Notes: generated by a model from the sequence alone, not told the origin. A DNA stretch of 64,000 nucleotides from Marispirochaeta sp. (GCF_963668165.1 NZ_OY764211.1:682001-746000); one strand, 5' to 3'. Shown: positions 19,079 through 29,017, counted from the stretch's first letter. Program-made: numbers and translations.

Positions 19079-20410
19079 TTAGAGAAGGTTCTGCTGAAAG
19101 CAGGATTCGTAGGCCCGGTTAAGAATCTCTTCTGCCTCCCGGTCATAGCCCATATCCCGGGCCGCATCGAGCAGGGTATAACGGTTGCGCAGAAAGCGGA
19201 TGTTATTTACACCGAATCGTCCGCGTTCCTTGTCTATACCCAGGGATCCCAGGTCCAGGGGAAGACCGGCTTCTCCAAGTTCTGTAAGCCCCTTTTCGGC
19301 GGTATCCAGATAATCGACGTAGAGCTTTACAAGTTCCTCAGCCATGGGCAACAGCTTTTCCATCCGTCTTTTATGCCCTTCCGGGCTGTTGTCACGGGCT
19401 TTTATTTCCCGTTGCAGTTTGGCCCTGGTTTTTTCCGAAATCCACGAGGCGTCGGGCACAGCAGCAGCGGAAAAGAGATGTTCTCCTCGGCCCGGGTCCG
19501 GAGAATCTGCGACTATCAGACTAAGGATTTCACGGTACGCCCGTATGACTATGCGGGAGGCTGCCGCTACCAGGACACCATGAAGGTCCCATTCCCGGTT
19601 TCCCACCAGCTGTTCAACCTCCCAGAAATGGGCAAGGATATGTTCTGTCGAGGAAGCGGGCCGGGAGCTTTGCAGACTCTGCATAATTAAACCGGATGTC
19701 AGCACCGCATCAGCAGCGTTCACACAACCCGATTCTGAGCCGGAGAGAATACTTTCAAGATCGTTCAATGCCAGAGTAGCTGACCCCACGGCAAATTCCG
19801 CCGCCACAGGGTCAAAGAATTCTCCGGTGATCATGGAACTCATTTGCCAGTCAGGTACAGCAATAAACTTCCCGGCTAAATCCCCCAGACCGGCAAGGGT
19901 CAGACGGCGGGGAGCCTTGGATAGAACCCGTATATCGCAATAGATACGTTCTGCGGCCCGGGTCGGCAGGGATTCGTGATAACCTTCTACGCGGATTGCC
20001 GCTGTACCGGAGGTAAAGGCATCCACCGAGGCTGCGGTCATCAGGCACCAGTTTCGTATTCCCGCTTCACAAGCCGCCTGCTTTGCACAATCGCTGATAA
20101 CACCGCTGCCTGCTCCGACAATCAGATCCAGCTTGTGTTCTTTAGCCTCGGCAGCGATCTCTTTAACCAGTTCCAGGGTTGGCAGCGGATTTCTGGGCAG
20201 CATCCGAATGCGATGCCCGTATGCCCGAAGAACCTCGGGATTAAGGAGGTCAGATACTGCAGCTGCTGTATCCGGGTCCATCAGGATCAGCGCTGCCGGC
20301 TCCTTGCCTGAGAGTTCAGCCTGCAGTCTATCCGCAGCATCAGATGCTATCAGTATGAGAGGAGGTTCCTTGAGCGGCTTGCTATCAAGGTAACGTTCAT
20401 AATTGGTCAT
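19079..20410 (-). CDS. sn-glycerol-1-phosphate dehydrogenase family (AraM/EgsA-like)
   Basis: A 443-residue member of the iron-containing alcohol dehydrogenase superfamily, closest by motif to glycerol-1-phosphate dehydrogenases, which reduce dihydroxyacetone phosphate to sn-glycerol-1-phosphate. Metal ligands are visible: Asp177 (LGDLAGK), His257/His261 (STEHILAHFWE) and His277 (WDLHGVL). The NAD-binding region has VGAGSGVISD and the TAASVDAFTSG loop. In bacteria these enzymes make G1P for glycerolipids or related compounds. ATG 20410 follows CGGAGGACA on the minus strand. It is divergent from the MFS gene. The true substrate is unproven. Confidence 0.85.
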   Translation of the reverse strand: MTNYERYLDSKPLKEPPLILIASDAADRLQAELSGKEPAALILMDPDTAAAVSDLLNPEVLRAYGHRIRMLPRNPLPTLELVKEIAAEAKEHKLDLIVGAGSGVISDCAKQAACEAGIRNWCLMTAASVDAFTSGTAAIRVEGYHESLPTRAAERIYCDIRVLSKAPRRLTLAGLGDLAGKFIAVPDWQMSSMITGEFFDPVAAEFAVGSATLALNDLESILSGSESGCVNAADAVLTSGLIMQSLQSSRPASSTEHILAHFWEVEQLVGNREWDLHGVLVAAASRIVIRAYREILSLIVADSPDPGRGEHLFSAAAVPDASWISEKTRAKLQREIKARDNSPEGHKRRMEKLLPMAEELVKLYVDYLDTAEKGLTELGEAGLPLDLGSLGIDKERGRFGVNNIRFLRNRYTLLDAARDMGYDREAEEILNRAYESCFQQNLL

Positions 20411-20524
20411 TAATGTCCTCCGTAGTTCTGATTATCATAGAGCCGGTTCTTTTTCAATAAAAATAATCTTTCCTTTTCTCCTGCAGACGGCTACTATAAA
20501 AAAGTACACAATAAGGAGGCGGTT

Positions 20525-21823
20525 TTGGAAAGTATCAGCATGCCGGCTGAACAGGACAGCCGTAAAGGTATTATCAGCTGGGCCCTGTATGATTGGGGAA
20601 ACAGTGCATTCGCCACTACCGTAATGGGAGGGTTCTTTCCCCTTTTTTTTAAGGCCTACTGGTCCGATCCTTCCAACCCTCAGGCCAGTACATTCTACCT
20701 TGGCTCTTCCGTCTCCATAGCATCAATCATTGTCGCCCTCTCTGCACCAATACTCGGGGCCATAGCCGATAAGGGTTCGGTTAAAAAACGAATGCTCTTT
20801 ACTTTCGCGTATTTAGGAATCCTCGCTACCGGTGCCCTCTGGTTTGTGGAGCAGGGAAACTGGCAGCTCGCGGCGGTCCTCTATATTCTGGGGACCATTG
20901 GTTTTTCCGGAGGAAACATCTTTTATGATGCCCTGCTGGTAAGCGTTGCATCCCGCAAAAAGGTGGATTTTGTATCATCCCTGGGATTCGCTCTTGGCTA
21001 CATCGGGGGCGGAATGCTTTTTCTGGTAAACATTATCATGTTCCAAAAGCCGGAAATCTTCGGCATTCCTGACGGAAATACTGCCATTCGCCTGGCATTT
21101 GTTTCCGTCGCTCTCTGGTGGGCTCTTTTCTCGATTCCTGTATTTCTCTTTGTTCCCGAGCCGCGAACCGGGAGCCGCCAGGGATTTGGTACAGCTATAA
21201 TCCACGGGTGGCGGCAGATCAGAGAGACCTTCAGGCACATCCGTCACTTAAAAGTCGTGGGACTCTTTCTGCTGGCCTACTGGTTCTACATTGACGGTGT
21301 GGATACGATCATCCGTATGGCCGTAGACTACGGCAGCGCTCTCGGATTCAGCGGCAACGCGCTGATAACCGCACTTCTGATGGTGCAGTTTATCGCCTTT
21401 CCTGGCGCGCTGCTCTATAACCTGTTCGCAAGCAAGGTTGGGATAAAACGGGCTATTCTTGTGGCCATCGCAGCCTACAGCATGATCGCGGTCCTTGGGT
21501 ATTTTATGCGGACCGAGGCTCACTTTTTTATGCTTGCAGGACTGGTCGGTCTTTTTCAAGGAGGCATACAGGCCCTGAGCCGAAGCTTCTACTCCCGTAT
21601 AATACCGGAAAAAAGGGCCGGAGAGTTTTACGGTTTCTTTAATATGCTCGGCAAATTCGCCGCTGTTCTGGGTCCTTTTATGATGGGCAGTGTTACTATC
21701 CTCACCGGCAGCAATAGACTCGGGATCCTTTCCATCATCCTTCTCTTTCTGGCCGGAGGAGTGCTTTTTGCCAGGGTTGACCAGCAGGAGGGAGAACGGA
21801 TGGCAGAGGAGTACCTGGAATAG
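20525..21823 (+). CDS. MFS transporter, UMF1/Atg22-like family
   Basis: A 432-residue membrane protein with about 12 hydrophobic segments. The N-terminus has the family pattern SWALYDWGNSAFATTV, seen in the UMF1 (vacuole effluxer Atg22-like) branch of the major facilitator superfamily, and the LGAIADKGSVKKRML loop between segments 2 and 3. Substrate unknown. TTG 20525 has AAGGAGG five bases upstream, so it is preferred over ATG 20540. It converges with the peroxiredoxin gene, whose stop lies four bases after its own. Confidence 0.88.
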   Translation: MESISMPAEQDSRKGIISWALYDWGNSAFATTVMGGFFPLFFKAYWSDPSNPQASTFYLGSSVSIASIIVALSAPILGAIADKGSVKKRMLFTFAYLGILATGALWFVEQGNWQLAAVLYILGTIGFSGGNIFYDALLVSVASRKKVDFVSSLGFALGYIGGGMLFLVNIIMFQKPEIFGIPDGNTAIRLAFVSVALWWALFSIPVFLFVPEPRTGSRQGFGTAIIHGWRQIRETFRHIRHLKVVGLFLLAYWFYIDGVDTIIRMAVDYGSALGFSGNALITALLMVQFIAFPGALLYNLFASKVGIKRAILVAIAAYSMIAVLGYFMRTEAHFFMLAGLVGLFQGGIQALSRSFYSRIIPEKRAGEFYGFFNMLGKFAAVLGPFMMGSVTILTGSNRLGILSIILLFLAGGVLFARVDQQEGERMAEEYLE

Positions 21824-21827
21824 GGAA

Positions 21828-22280
21828 TTACAGATACGTCAAAATCTCGCTGCCATGGTCGGAGGGGCTTACCTTGGGAAACACCTTAATAACCCGTCTG
21901 TCTTCATCGAGAATGAAGGTCGATCGCAGAATGCCCTCATAGGTTTTACCGTACATCTTTTTCTCTCCCCAGGCGCCAAAACGCTTAAGAACTTTCTTAT
22001 CCGGATCGCTGAGAAGATAAAAAGGGAGATCAAACTTTGCTTTAAATTTTCCGTGGGATTGTACCGAATCCGCGCTGATTCCCAGAACAACAGCGCCCTT
22101 GTCGAGTATGGCATCGTAGTTGTCCCGAAAGCTGCAGGCCTCTTTCGTGCATCCCGGAGTGTTGTCTTTCGGATAAAAATAGACAACCACCTTTTTACCG
22201 GAGAAATCGGAAAGGGAAACATCCTGTCCTTCGCCGTCCTGCAGGCTGAAATCTTCTATTACTGTCCCTTCTTCGACCAT
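21828..22280 (-). CDS. bcp: Thioredoxin-dependent peroxiredoxin (Bcp/PrxQ)
   Basis: A 150-residue peroxiredoxin that reduces hydrogen and organic peroxides with electrons from thioredoxin. Both redox Cys of the PrxQ type are present five residues apart in TPGCTKEACSFRD (Cys44 peroxidatic, Cys49 resolving), within YFYPKDNTPGC. The C-terminal STFILDED strand is typical. ATG 22280 follows AAAAGGAG; the frame stays open upstream but that part does not resemble the family. It is divergent from the aminotransferase gene. Confidence 0.94.
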   Translation of the reverse strand: MVEEGTVIEDFSLQDGEGQDVSLSDFSGKKVVVYFYPKDNTPGCTKEACSFRDNYDAILDKGAVVLGISADSVQSHGKFKAKFDLPFYLLSDPDKKVLKRFGAWGEKKMYGKTYEGILRSTFILDEDRRVIKVFPKVSPSDHGSEILTYL

Positions 22281-22458
22281 GGCTTTTCTCCTTTTAACAA
22301 AGCGCCTTGTATCTGTAAAAGTACCTAGCCGATACCTGACAGGCAAGCTCTTTTTCTCTTCGGAAATCATTGCTTTCGTTCATTTTTCTGCTGCCAGCTT
22401 TTTGTGCTTGATTCAATGAGCAGTATCCGGGTATTTTAGCAATCAAGAAGGAGTATGT

Positions 22459-23640
22459 ATGGCGATTTCTCGAAAGATACTGTCCACCATGGAGAAGTCC
22501 TCCTGGATTCGACGCATGTTCGAATCCGGCGCGAAACTGAAAGCCGAGTACGGCAACGACAATGTCTTTGATTTCAGTCTTGGAAACCCCAACCTTGATC
22601 CTCCCGCAGAGTTTCAGGAAGCCCTGTCACGTCATGCCGCGGATACAACTCCCCGGCTCCACTCCTATATGCCCAACGCCGGTTACCCCCCGGTTCGGGA
22701 AAAGGTCGCCGGTTTTATCAGCAAGGAGTACGGCGTGCCACTGGATTCCGGCAAGGTGCTTATGACTGTCGGAGCCGGCGGGGCCTTGAATGTTGCTTTA
22801 AAGTCTCTGATAAACCACGGCGATTACATCCTTTGTCCCAGTCCCTATTTTATGGAGTACCAGTTTTACTGCGACAACCACGGCGGAGTGCTCAATGCCG
22901 TACCAACTGGTCCTGACTTTCTTCCGAATATCGAACGCCTGGCCGAGGAAATTGGCCCCCGTACCGCTGCACTGATTATAAACTTTCCTAACAACCCCAC
23001 CGGAACGGTCTATACCCAGGAGTACCTGGACAGGCTTGGTGAAATGCTCAGCGTAAAAAGCCGGGAAAACAACCGTACCATCTATCTTATATCGGACGAA
23101 CCCTACCGCAAAATTGTTTATGGTGAGGTCGAACCAGGCAGCGTGTTTAAAGCTTATCCTCACAGCATGATTGCTACCTCCTATTCCAAGGATCTTTCTA
23201 TTCCCGGAGAACGCATAGGCTGGCTTGCTATCCACCCGGAGGCAGAGGATGCAGAAAACCTGGTTAATGCTGCCATTCTCTGCAACAGAATCCTCGGCTA
23301 TGTAAACGCCCCCGCCCTTATGCAGCGGGTTGTGGGTGACCTGCAGGGAATAAGCGCTGACGTCGATATTTACCGGCGCAAACGAGACATGATTTGCGAT
23401 ATCCTCGGCAATGCCGGATACGAGTTCACGAAACCCGCGGGTACTTTCTACCTGTTCCCCAAAGCACCGGGGGGTGACGATCTGAGGGTCGTTCAGGCCT
23501 TGCAGCAGGAACGCATTCTTACCGTTCCCGGACGCGGTTTTGGCCGCGAAGGGTATTTCCGTATTGCCTTCTGTGTTGAGGATGCGGTTATTGAAGCCTC
23601 TGCAGCGGGATTCAAAACGGTACTGCGTCAGTTTAAGTAA
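22459..23640 (+). CDS. Pyridoxal-phosphate aminotransferase, class I/II
   Basis: A 393-residue fold-type I aminotransferase. The PLP lysine is Lys244 in SYSKDLSIPGERIGW. The NFPNNPTGTVYT loop (near residue 177), LISDEPYRKIVY (near 215) and the C-terminal FRIAFC arginine are all conserved. It resembles aspartate/aromatic aminotransferases. The next operon oxidises 2-oxo acids of the arylpyruvate type, so this gene may supply them, but that is inference from position. ATG 22459 follows AAGAAGGAG. About 100 bases and a promoter separate it from iorA. Confidence 0.88.
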   Translation: MAISRKILSTMEKSSWIRRMFESGAKLKAEYGNDNVFDFSLGNPNLDPPAEFQEALSRHAADTTPRLHSYMPNAGYPPVREKVAGFISKEYGVPLDSGKVLMTVGAGGALNVALKSLINHGDYILCPSPYFMEYQFYCDNHGGVLNAVPTGPDFLPNIERLAEEIGPRTAALIINFPNNPTGTVYTQEYLDRLGEMLSVKSRENNRTIYLISDEPYRKIVYGEVEPGSVFKAYPHSMIATSYSKDLSIPGERIGWLAIHPEAEDAENLVNAAILCNRILGYVNAPALMQRVVGDLQGISADVDIYRRKRDMICDILGNAGYEFTKPAGTFYLFPKAPGGDDLRVVQALQQERILTVPGRGFGREGYFRIAFCVEDAVIEASAAGFKTVLRQFK

Positions 23641-23691
23641 AGGGAACCTCTAAAGATTATGCGACTTTAGTTATAATTAAAGTCCTGTTTC

Positions 23692-23721
23692 TTGACCCCT
23701 GTGAATGATGTGTCATACAAT
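23692..23721 (+). promoter_or_regulatory. Promoter of the ior-paaK operon
   Basis: TTGACC (23692-23697), an 18-base spacer and TACAAT (23716-23721) lie 48 bases before the iorA start, with no other gene between. Confidence 0.7.
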
Positions 23722-23768
23722 AGGTCCTGATCAGCAATCCGGACAGGATTTACTTGAAGGAGACAACC

Positions 23769-25394
23769 ATGAGCGACATCGTCCTTCTGGGAGACGAGGC
23801 GGTTGCTCTGGGTGCCGTTCACGCCGGCATCAGCGCCGCCTACGGTTATCCGGGCACACCATCTACTGAAATTCTTGAATACCTTATTGAATACAGTTCA
23901 CGTCAAGGAGCACCTCACGCAGCATGGTGTTCCAATGAAAAAACCGCCTACGAAGACGCCCTGGGAGTCTCCTTTGTAGGCAAACGGGTACTGGTAACCA
24001 TGAAGCACGTCGGTTTGAACGTAGCAGCCGACCCTTTTGTGAATTCAGGGCTTTTGAATATCCGCGGCGGTCTTGTACTCGCTGTCGCAGATGATCCCGG
24101 GATGCACAGTTCCCAGAATGAACAGGATTCCCGTTTTTTTGCGGAGTTCGCTAAAATAATCTGCCTGGAACCCCGGAATCAGCAGGAAGCCTATGAAATG
24201 GCCATGGAGGCCTTTGATCTTTCGGAGAAGTTTCATATTCCTGTAATGCTGCGCCTGGTTACCCGTCTTGCCCATTCACGGGCGATTGTGCAGGTTGGCG
24301 CGAAACGGGATGAAAACCCCTTGAGCAAACCCGATGACAAGCGGGGATGGATGCTTTTACCCGCCACAGCCAGACAGAACTATCTGAACCTGCTGGAAAA
24401 AGAAAAGGATATGCTCTCCTGGTCGGAAAATTCATCCAGGAATCCTCTTGAGATACTCAAGGCTGGGAAAAAAAACTCCCTGGGGATAATAACCAGCGGT
24501 CTGGGACGAAATTACTACGACGAGAACCTTTCAGAACTGGATGGGGAAATTCCCCGTCTCCATATTAGCGCATATCCCCTGCCGCTGAATACAATCAGAA
24601 CATTGGCTTCTTCCTGTACGCGTATCCTCATTATAGAAGAAGGGTATCCACTTATCGAGGAAAAACTCAAAGGTATTCTCGAAGGGTCCATTCAAATCAG
24701 CGGTAAACTCGACGGATCCCTTCCCCGCACCGGAGAGCTTACACCCGATGCGGTACGCGGGGCCCTTGGGCTCGCGGCACGGGAGCTGCGTTCCACCACG
24801 GATGTGGAAATTCCCGGTCGACCGCCGCAGTTATGCAAAGGCTGCCCCCACATTGATACCTATCTTGCAATAAACGAGGCTATCGGGGATGACCCAGACG
24901 CGGTAGTAACCTCCGACATCGGCTGCTATGCCCTGGGGGCCCTTCCCCCCTATCAGGCAATTGAAACCATTGTCTGTATGGGTGCCTCCATAGGCATGGC
25001 AAAAGGAGCCGCGGAAGCGGGAGTCAAGCGGGTTGTGGCTACAATTGGCGACAGCACTTTTCTCCACTCCGGGCTTACCTCTTTGGTTGATGCCGCAGCG
25101 GCGGATACTCCCATGACTGTTGTTATTCTTGATAACGGTACAGTCGGCATGACCGGCGGCCAGGAAACCATTCTTCCCACATCCCGGGTACACCGCATGA
25201 TTGAAGGTCTGGAGATTGATCCAGCACATATTCGGACAATAACCCCATTGAAAAAATATGCCGATGAAAACCGCCGCGTAATTGCCGCAGAGATCGATCA
25301 TCCTGGCCTTTCTGTGGTCGTTGCAATCAGGGAATGTCTGGAAACCGCCAAGCGGGATAAAAAAAACGCGGTACAGGAAGGGGTTGCAAAATGA
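23769..25394 (+). CDS. iorA: Indolepyruvate oxidoreductase alpha subunit lacking the ferredoxin domain
   Basis: A 541-residue thiamine-diphosphate-dependent subunit that, with IorB, decarboxylates arylpyruvates oxidatively to aryl-acetyl-CoA. The N-terminal pyrimidine-binding domain begins with LLGDEAVALGAVHAG and GYPGTPSTEI. The ThDP/Mg motif is GDSTFLHSG with a later Asn in ILDNGTVGMTGGQ (from about residue 425). Classic IorA proteins end in two [4Fe-4S] motifs; here the protein stops after a short charged tail with no Cys cluster. ATG 23769 follows AAGGAG. The stop overlaps the iorB start (ATGA). Confidence 0.92.
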   Translation: MSDIVLLGDEAVALGAVHAGISAAYGYPGTPSTEILEYLIEYSSRQGAPHAAWCSNEKTAYEDALGVSFVGKRVLVTMKHVGLNVAADPFVNSGLLNIRGGLVLAVADDPGMHSSQNEQDSRFFAEFAKIICLEPRNQQEAYEMAMEAFDLSEKFHIPVMLRLVTRLAHSRAIVQVGAKRDENPLSKPDDKRGWMLLPATARQNYLNLLEKEKDMLSWSENSSRNPLEILKAGKKNSLGIITSGLGRNYYDENLSELDGEIPRLHISAYPLPLNTIRTLASSCTRILIIEEGYPLIEEKLKGILEGSIQISGKLDGSLPRTGELTPDAVRGALGLAARELRSTTDVEIPGRPPQLCKGCPHIDTYLAINEAIGDDPDAVVTSDIGCYALGALPPYQAIETIVCMGASIGMAKGAAEAGVKRVVATIGDSTFLHSGLTSLVDAAAADTPMTVVILDNGTVGMTGGQETILPTSRVHRMIEGLEIDPAHIRTITPLKKYADENRRVIAAEIDHPGLSVVVAIRECLETAKRDKKNAVQEGVAK

Positions 25395-25975
25395 AGTACG
25401 ATATTATACTTGCAGGCGTCGGCGGCCAGGGTACCTTGAGTGTTGCTGCGATTATCGCATCCGCTGCTTTAAAACAGGGGCTTGTGGTCCGCCAGTCGGA
25501 AATACACGGAATGTCTCAGCGCGGAGGTGCGGTAGTCTCACATCTCCGTCTGTCCGACAGTTCCATAGACTCTGACCTAATTCCGCTGGGGAACGGTGAC
25601 CTTTTACTCAGCATGGAGCCGCTGGAAGCCCTGCGGCACATTGAGTACCTTTCGCCGACGGGCAGACTTATCAGTGCGGCTGAGGGAGTGAACAATATTC
25701 CAGTCTATCCCAGAATAGAAAGCATCCATGAGGCAATCCTTGCTCAACCAGGCGCCCGTGTTATTGATGCCCGCAGCATTGCCAAAGATGCCGGCAGTCT
25801 TAAAGCAATGAATATTGTCATGATCGGGTCGGCAGCAGACTCCATACCCATTACACAGGAACACTTTCTTTCCGCAATAGATGAGCGCTTTTTCTCCAAA
25901 GGCGACAAGGTTCAGCAAGCCAACCGAAAAGCCTTTGAGATAAGCCATGCGGATGCTCTTGGAGCCGGATCATGA
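25391..25975 (+). CDS. iorB: Indolepyruvate oxidoreductase beta subunit
   Basis: A 194-residue pyruvate-ferredoxin-oxidoreductase gamma-type subunit, partner of IorA. The N-terminal ILAGVGGQGTLSVAAIIASAA and the following SEIHGMSQRGGAVVSHLRL are family hallmarks and line the CoA/2-oxo-acid site. It carries no iron-sulfur motif, so electrons must leave through another protein. The start overlaps iorA and the stop overlaps the first ligase gene (ATGA on both sides), which implies fixed stoichiometry. Confidence 0.93.
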   Translation: MKYDIILAGVGGQGTLSVAAIIASAALKQGLVVRQSEIHGMSQRGGAVVSHLRLSDSSIDSDLIPLGNGDLLLSMEPLEALRHIEYLSPTGRLISAAEGVNNIPVYPRIESIHEAILAQPGARVIDARSIAKDAGSLKAMNIVMIGSAADSIPITQEHFLSAIDERFFSKGDKVQQANRKAFEISHADALGAGS

Positions 25976-27264
25976 CAGCTGTTGAGACAGCGTCCAAGGA
26001 GGAGATAAAAAAACTCCAGCTTGCCAGGCTGCGGAATACTGTCGAGTATGCTCTTAAAACCCCGTTTTATGCCGAACGTCTCGGCGGCATTGGTATTACC
26101 AGAAAAGAAGATATTCAAACCCTGGCAGATCTCAAAAAAATACCTTACACGAGCAAGGACGACCTGAGAAATGCGTTTCCCTACGGCATGCTTTCTATTC
26201 CGCTGGAAGAGGTAGTACGTCTTCACGCATCTTCCGGAACAACCGGTACTCCAACGGTCATTTACCATAATCAACAGGATCTTGACGCGTGGACGGCCCT
26301 TTCCGCCCGTTCAATCCTGTGTACCGGCGCAAGACGGAGCGATGTTTTCCAGAACATGATGACCTATGGTCTGTTTACCGGGGGTCTTGGCCTTCATTAT
26401 GGCGCAGAAGCCGCAGGTCTGCTGGTGATTCCAGCCAGCTCCGGTAATACCAAACGACAGTTCAAGCTGATGAAGGACTTCAGCACTACCATTGTGCACG
26501 CCACTCCCAGCTATATGCTTCATCTCGCCTCAAAAATGGAGTCCGAAGGCATAGACCTGAGTGATCTTTTCTTAAAAAAGGCTCTGGTTGGTGCAGAACC
26601 ACACAGTGAAGATATCCGCCGTAAAATAGAAGAACTTTTTTCTATCGACGTATATAATTCCTACGGCTTGAGCGAAATGAACGGACCCGGAGTCGCCTTT
26701 GAGTGTGTCCGCAAACAGGGAATGCATGTTTGGGAGGACAACTACATTATGGAAATTATTGACTGTGACAGCCTTGACCCGGTTGATGACGGCCAATACG
26801 GAGAGCTGGTTCTGACAACACTGTGCCGTCAGGCTACCCCTCTGCTCCGCTACCGGACCCGGGATATAACTGCCGTCTATCCTGATAAGTGCACCTGCGG
26901 TAGAACTCACCGGCGAATCCAGCGAATAACCGGACGTACCGATGACATGCTGATCATTAACGGAGTGAATGTTTTTCCGTCCCAGATCGAAGAGGTTATA
27001 ATGTCAATGCCCGAGATCGGCACTAATTACCAGATTGTGGTCCAAAAAATGGGGGCCCTGGATAAACTCATCGTCAAAACCGAAGTCGGCAAGAATATCT
27101 TTACGGATGATACCAGGGATCTGAAGGCCCTGAGTTCGCGAATTGCTGAGAACCTGAAGGTCTCTATCAGTATAAACCCCACTATTGAGCTTCACGAGCC
27201 GGGGTTCCTTCCCGTCTCCGAAGGTAAGGCTGTTCGGGTTATTGACGAACGTCCCGGAATTTAA
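25972..27264 (+). CDS. paaK: Phenylacetate-CoA ligase family protein (first copy)
   Basis: A 430-residue adenylate-forming ligase of the PaaK family, which joins aryl-acetates to CoA or, run in reverse beside IorAB, can yield ATP from aryl-acetyl-CoA. Motifs: ATP loop [11 protein letters not shown] near residue 84, YGLSEMNGPGV near 232, YRTRDIT near 300 and [20 protein letters not shown] near 320. A small Cys pair (Cys-Thr-Cys-Gly) precedes the last motif, as in other family members. The C-terminal AMP-binding domain is intact. It is the third gene of the operon and overlaps iorB. Confidence 0.9.
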   Translation: MTAVETASKEEIKKLQLARLRNTVEYALKTPFYAERLGGIGITRKEDIQTLADLKKIPYTSKDDLRNAFPYGMLSIPLEEVVRLHASSGTTGTPTVIYHNQQDLDAWTALSARSILCTGARRSDVFQNMMTYGLFTGGLGLHYGAEAAGLLVIPASSGNTKRQFKLMKDFSTTIVHATPSYMLHLASKMESEGIDLSDLFLKKALVGAEPHSEDIRRKIEELFSIDVYNSYGLSEMNGPGVAFECVRKQGMHVWEDNYIMEIIDCDSLDPVDDGQYGELVLTTLCRQATPLLRYRTRDITAVYPDKCTCGRTHRRIQRITGRTDDMLIINGVNVFPSQIEEVIMSMPEIGTNYQIVVQKMGALDKLIVKTEVGKNIFTDDTRDLKALSSRIAENLKVSISINPTIELHEPGFLPVSEGKAVRVIDERPGI

Positions 27265-27280
27265 CTAACAGGAGTAAAGC

Positions 27281-28582
27281 ATGGCGTGGGATACATCCGC
27301 GGAATACCGAAATCCCGGTGATCTGCAGACATTACAGCTGCAGCGGCTGCAGGAACTGGTAACCCGGCTCTATATACGGGTTCCGTTTTACCGGCGCAAG
27401 TTTGACGAAGCGGGCATAAAACCCCAGGACATATGCAGCCTGGAGGATATCAGCAAGATTCCCTTTACCACAAAACAGGAGCTGCGGGAGACCTATCCCT
27501 ATGGCCTTTTGGCCGTAGATGAATCGGAGATTGTCGAGGTCCATACCTCTTCCGGGACAACCGGTACCCCTGTAGTGGGAGCATATACCCTCAGGGATAT
27601 TGAGACATGGTCTCACGCCATGGCCAGGACCCTGTCTATGGCAGGTGCCGGACCCGGAGATGTTATTCAGAACGCCTACGGCTACGGACTCTTTACCGGA
27701 GGCCTTGGCGTCCATTATGGAGCCAGGATGCTCGGCGCAAATGTAATTCCAATTTCTGCCGGAAATACAAAACGTCAACTCATGATCATGCGTGATTTCG
27801 GCACCACTCTTTTAACCTGCACGCCTTCTTACTCGCTCTTTCTTGCAGAGACTGCCGCTGATGAGGGAATTGATTTTAAAGCTCTTCCCATAAAGGCTGG
27901 TTGTTTTGGAGCAGAACCCTGGAGCGACAACATGCGCAGAGAGATCGAAGGAAAGCTGAATCTTCGAGCTCATGACATTTACGGTCTTACTGAGATCATT
28001 GGTCCCGGCGTAGCCGCGGAGTGTGAAGTCCAGGACGGACTTCATATAAATGAAGACTTCTTCTATCCCGAAATAATAAACCCCGAGACAGGCGAAGTAC
28101 TGCCTCCTGGAGAAAAGGGCGAACTCGTTTTTACAACGCTGACGAAAGAGGGAACCCCAATTCTTCGGTATCGGACCCGGGACATAACCTACCTGTACAA
28201 AGAGCCCTGCTCCTGCGGCAGAACCACAGTAAAGATGCACCGCCTCCTTGGACGTACCGACGACATGCTAATAATCCGCGGTGTCAATATATTCCCGTCT
28301 CAGATCGAAGAGGTTCTTATAAGGATTGAGGAGACTCAGCCCCATTATCAGATTGTTGTGGACCGCGGCAGTACACATCTGGACGAGATTGAGATTCGTG
28401 TTGAGGTAGAAGAGAGCTTCTTCAGCGATGAAACCAAGGTATTAGAAGGAATCCGCAGCAAGATATCCGATGAAATCCGGTCCAGTCTGGGAATTGGTGC
28501 CAGCATAAAGCTTGTTGAGCCGAAGTCTCTTGAGAGAAGTATTGGTAAAGCAGTCCGTGTAATTGATAAACGGCAATTATAA
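27281..28582 (+). CDS. paaK: Phenylacetate-CoA ligase family protein (second copy)
   Basis: A 433-residue PaaK-family ligase and a clear paralogue of the gene just upstream, with the same motifs ([11 protein letters not shown] near residue 89, [11 protein letters not shown] near 237, YRTRDIT and [20 protein letters not shown]). The two copies differ in much of the substrate-pocket region, so they may act on different aryl acids or form a hetero-oligomer. ATG 27281 follows ACAGGAGTA. Sixteen bases separate the copies. Confidence 0.9.
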   Translation: MAWDTSAEYRNPGDLQTLQLQRLQELVTRLYIRVPFYRRKFDEAGIKPQDICSLEDISKIPFTTKQELRETYPYGLLAVDESEIVEVHTSSGTTGTPVVGAYTLRDIETWSHAMARTLSMAGAGPGDVIQNAYGYGLFTGGLGVHYGARMLGANVIPISAGNTKRQLMIMRDFGTTLLTCTPSYSLFLAETAADEGIDFKALPIKAGCFGAEPWSDNMRREIEGKLNLRAHDIYGLTEIIGPGVAAECEVQDGLHINEDFFYPEIINPETGEVLPPGEKGELVFTTLTKEGTPILRYRTRDITYLYKEPCSCGRTTVKMHRLLGRTDDMLIIRGVNIFPSQIEEVLIRIEETQPHYQIVVDRGSTHLDEIEIRVEVEESFFSDETKVLEGIRSKISDEIRSSLGIGASIKLVEPKSLERSIGKAVRVIDKRQL

Positions 28583-28600
28583 GGCAGTCAGGAGGAAGAT

Positions 28601-29017
28601 ATGACGATACAGCAGATTTCCGTATTTCTGGAAAATAAGTCCGGACGCTTGGCAGAAGTTACCAAAACCCTGGGGCAGGCAGGGGTCAATATGCGAGCCG
28701 CTACGATTGCCGACACAGCAGATTTTGGCATCCTGCGAATCGTAGTCGACAATCCTCAGAAAGCTCTGGAAGCTCTGGACAGCCAAGGCTTCACGGCAAA
28801 GGTCACTGAGGTCTTCGCTATCGAACTGGAAGACCATCCCGGCGGTCTGGCGGAAATAATGGAACTTTTTCATAAAACCGGAGTCAATATAGAATACCTG
28901 TATTCATCACTGGAGAACAAAAACAACAAAGCGGTAGTAATTTTCAAGGTTGACGATACGGAACATGGGAATAAAATTTTCCGTAAACACAACCTCACTG
29001 CAATAAAGACATTTTAA
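28601..29017 (+). CDS. ACT-domain regulatory protein
   Basis: A 138-residue protein made of two ACT domains in tandem (ISVFLENKSGRLAEVTKTL at the N-terminus; FAIELEDHPGGLAEIMELF from about residue 72). ACT domains bind amino acids and control linked enzymes. Its place as the last gene of the ior-paaK operon suggests it senses an aromatic or branched amino acid and tunes the pathway; ACT proteins recur beside iorAB/paaK in anaerobes. ATG 28601 follows CAGGAGGAAG. A terminator lies about 65 bases downstream. Confidence 0.9.
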   Translation: MTIQQISVFLENKSGRLAEVTKTLGQAGVNMRAATIADTADFGILRIVVDNPQKALEALDSQGFTAKVTEVFAIELEDHPGGLAEIMELFHKTGVNIEYLYSSLENKNNKAVVIFKVDDTEHGNKIFRKHNLTAIKTF

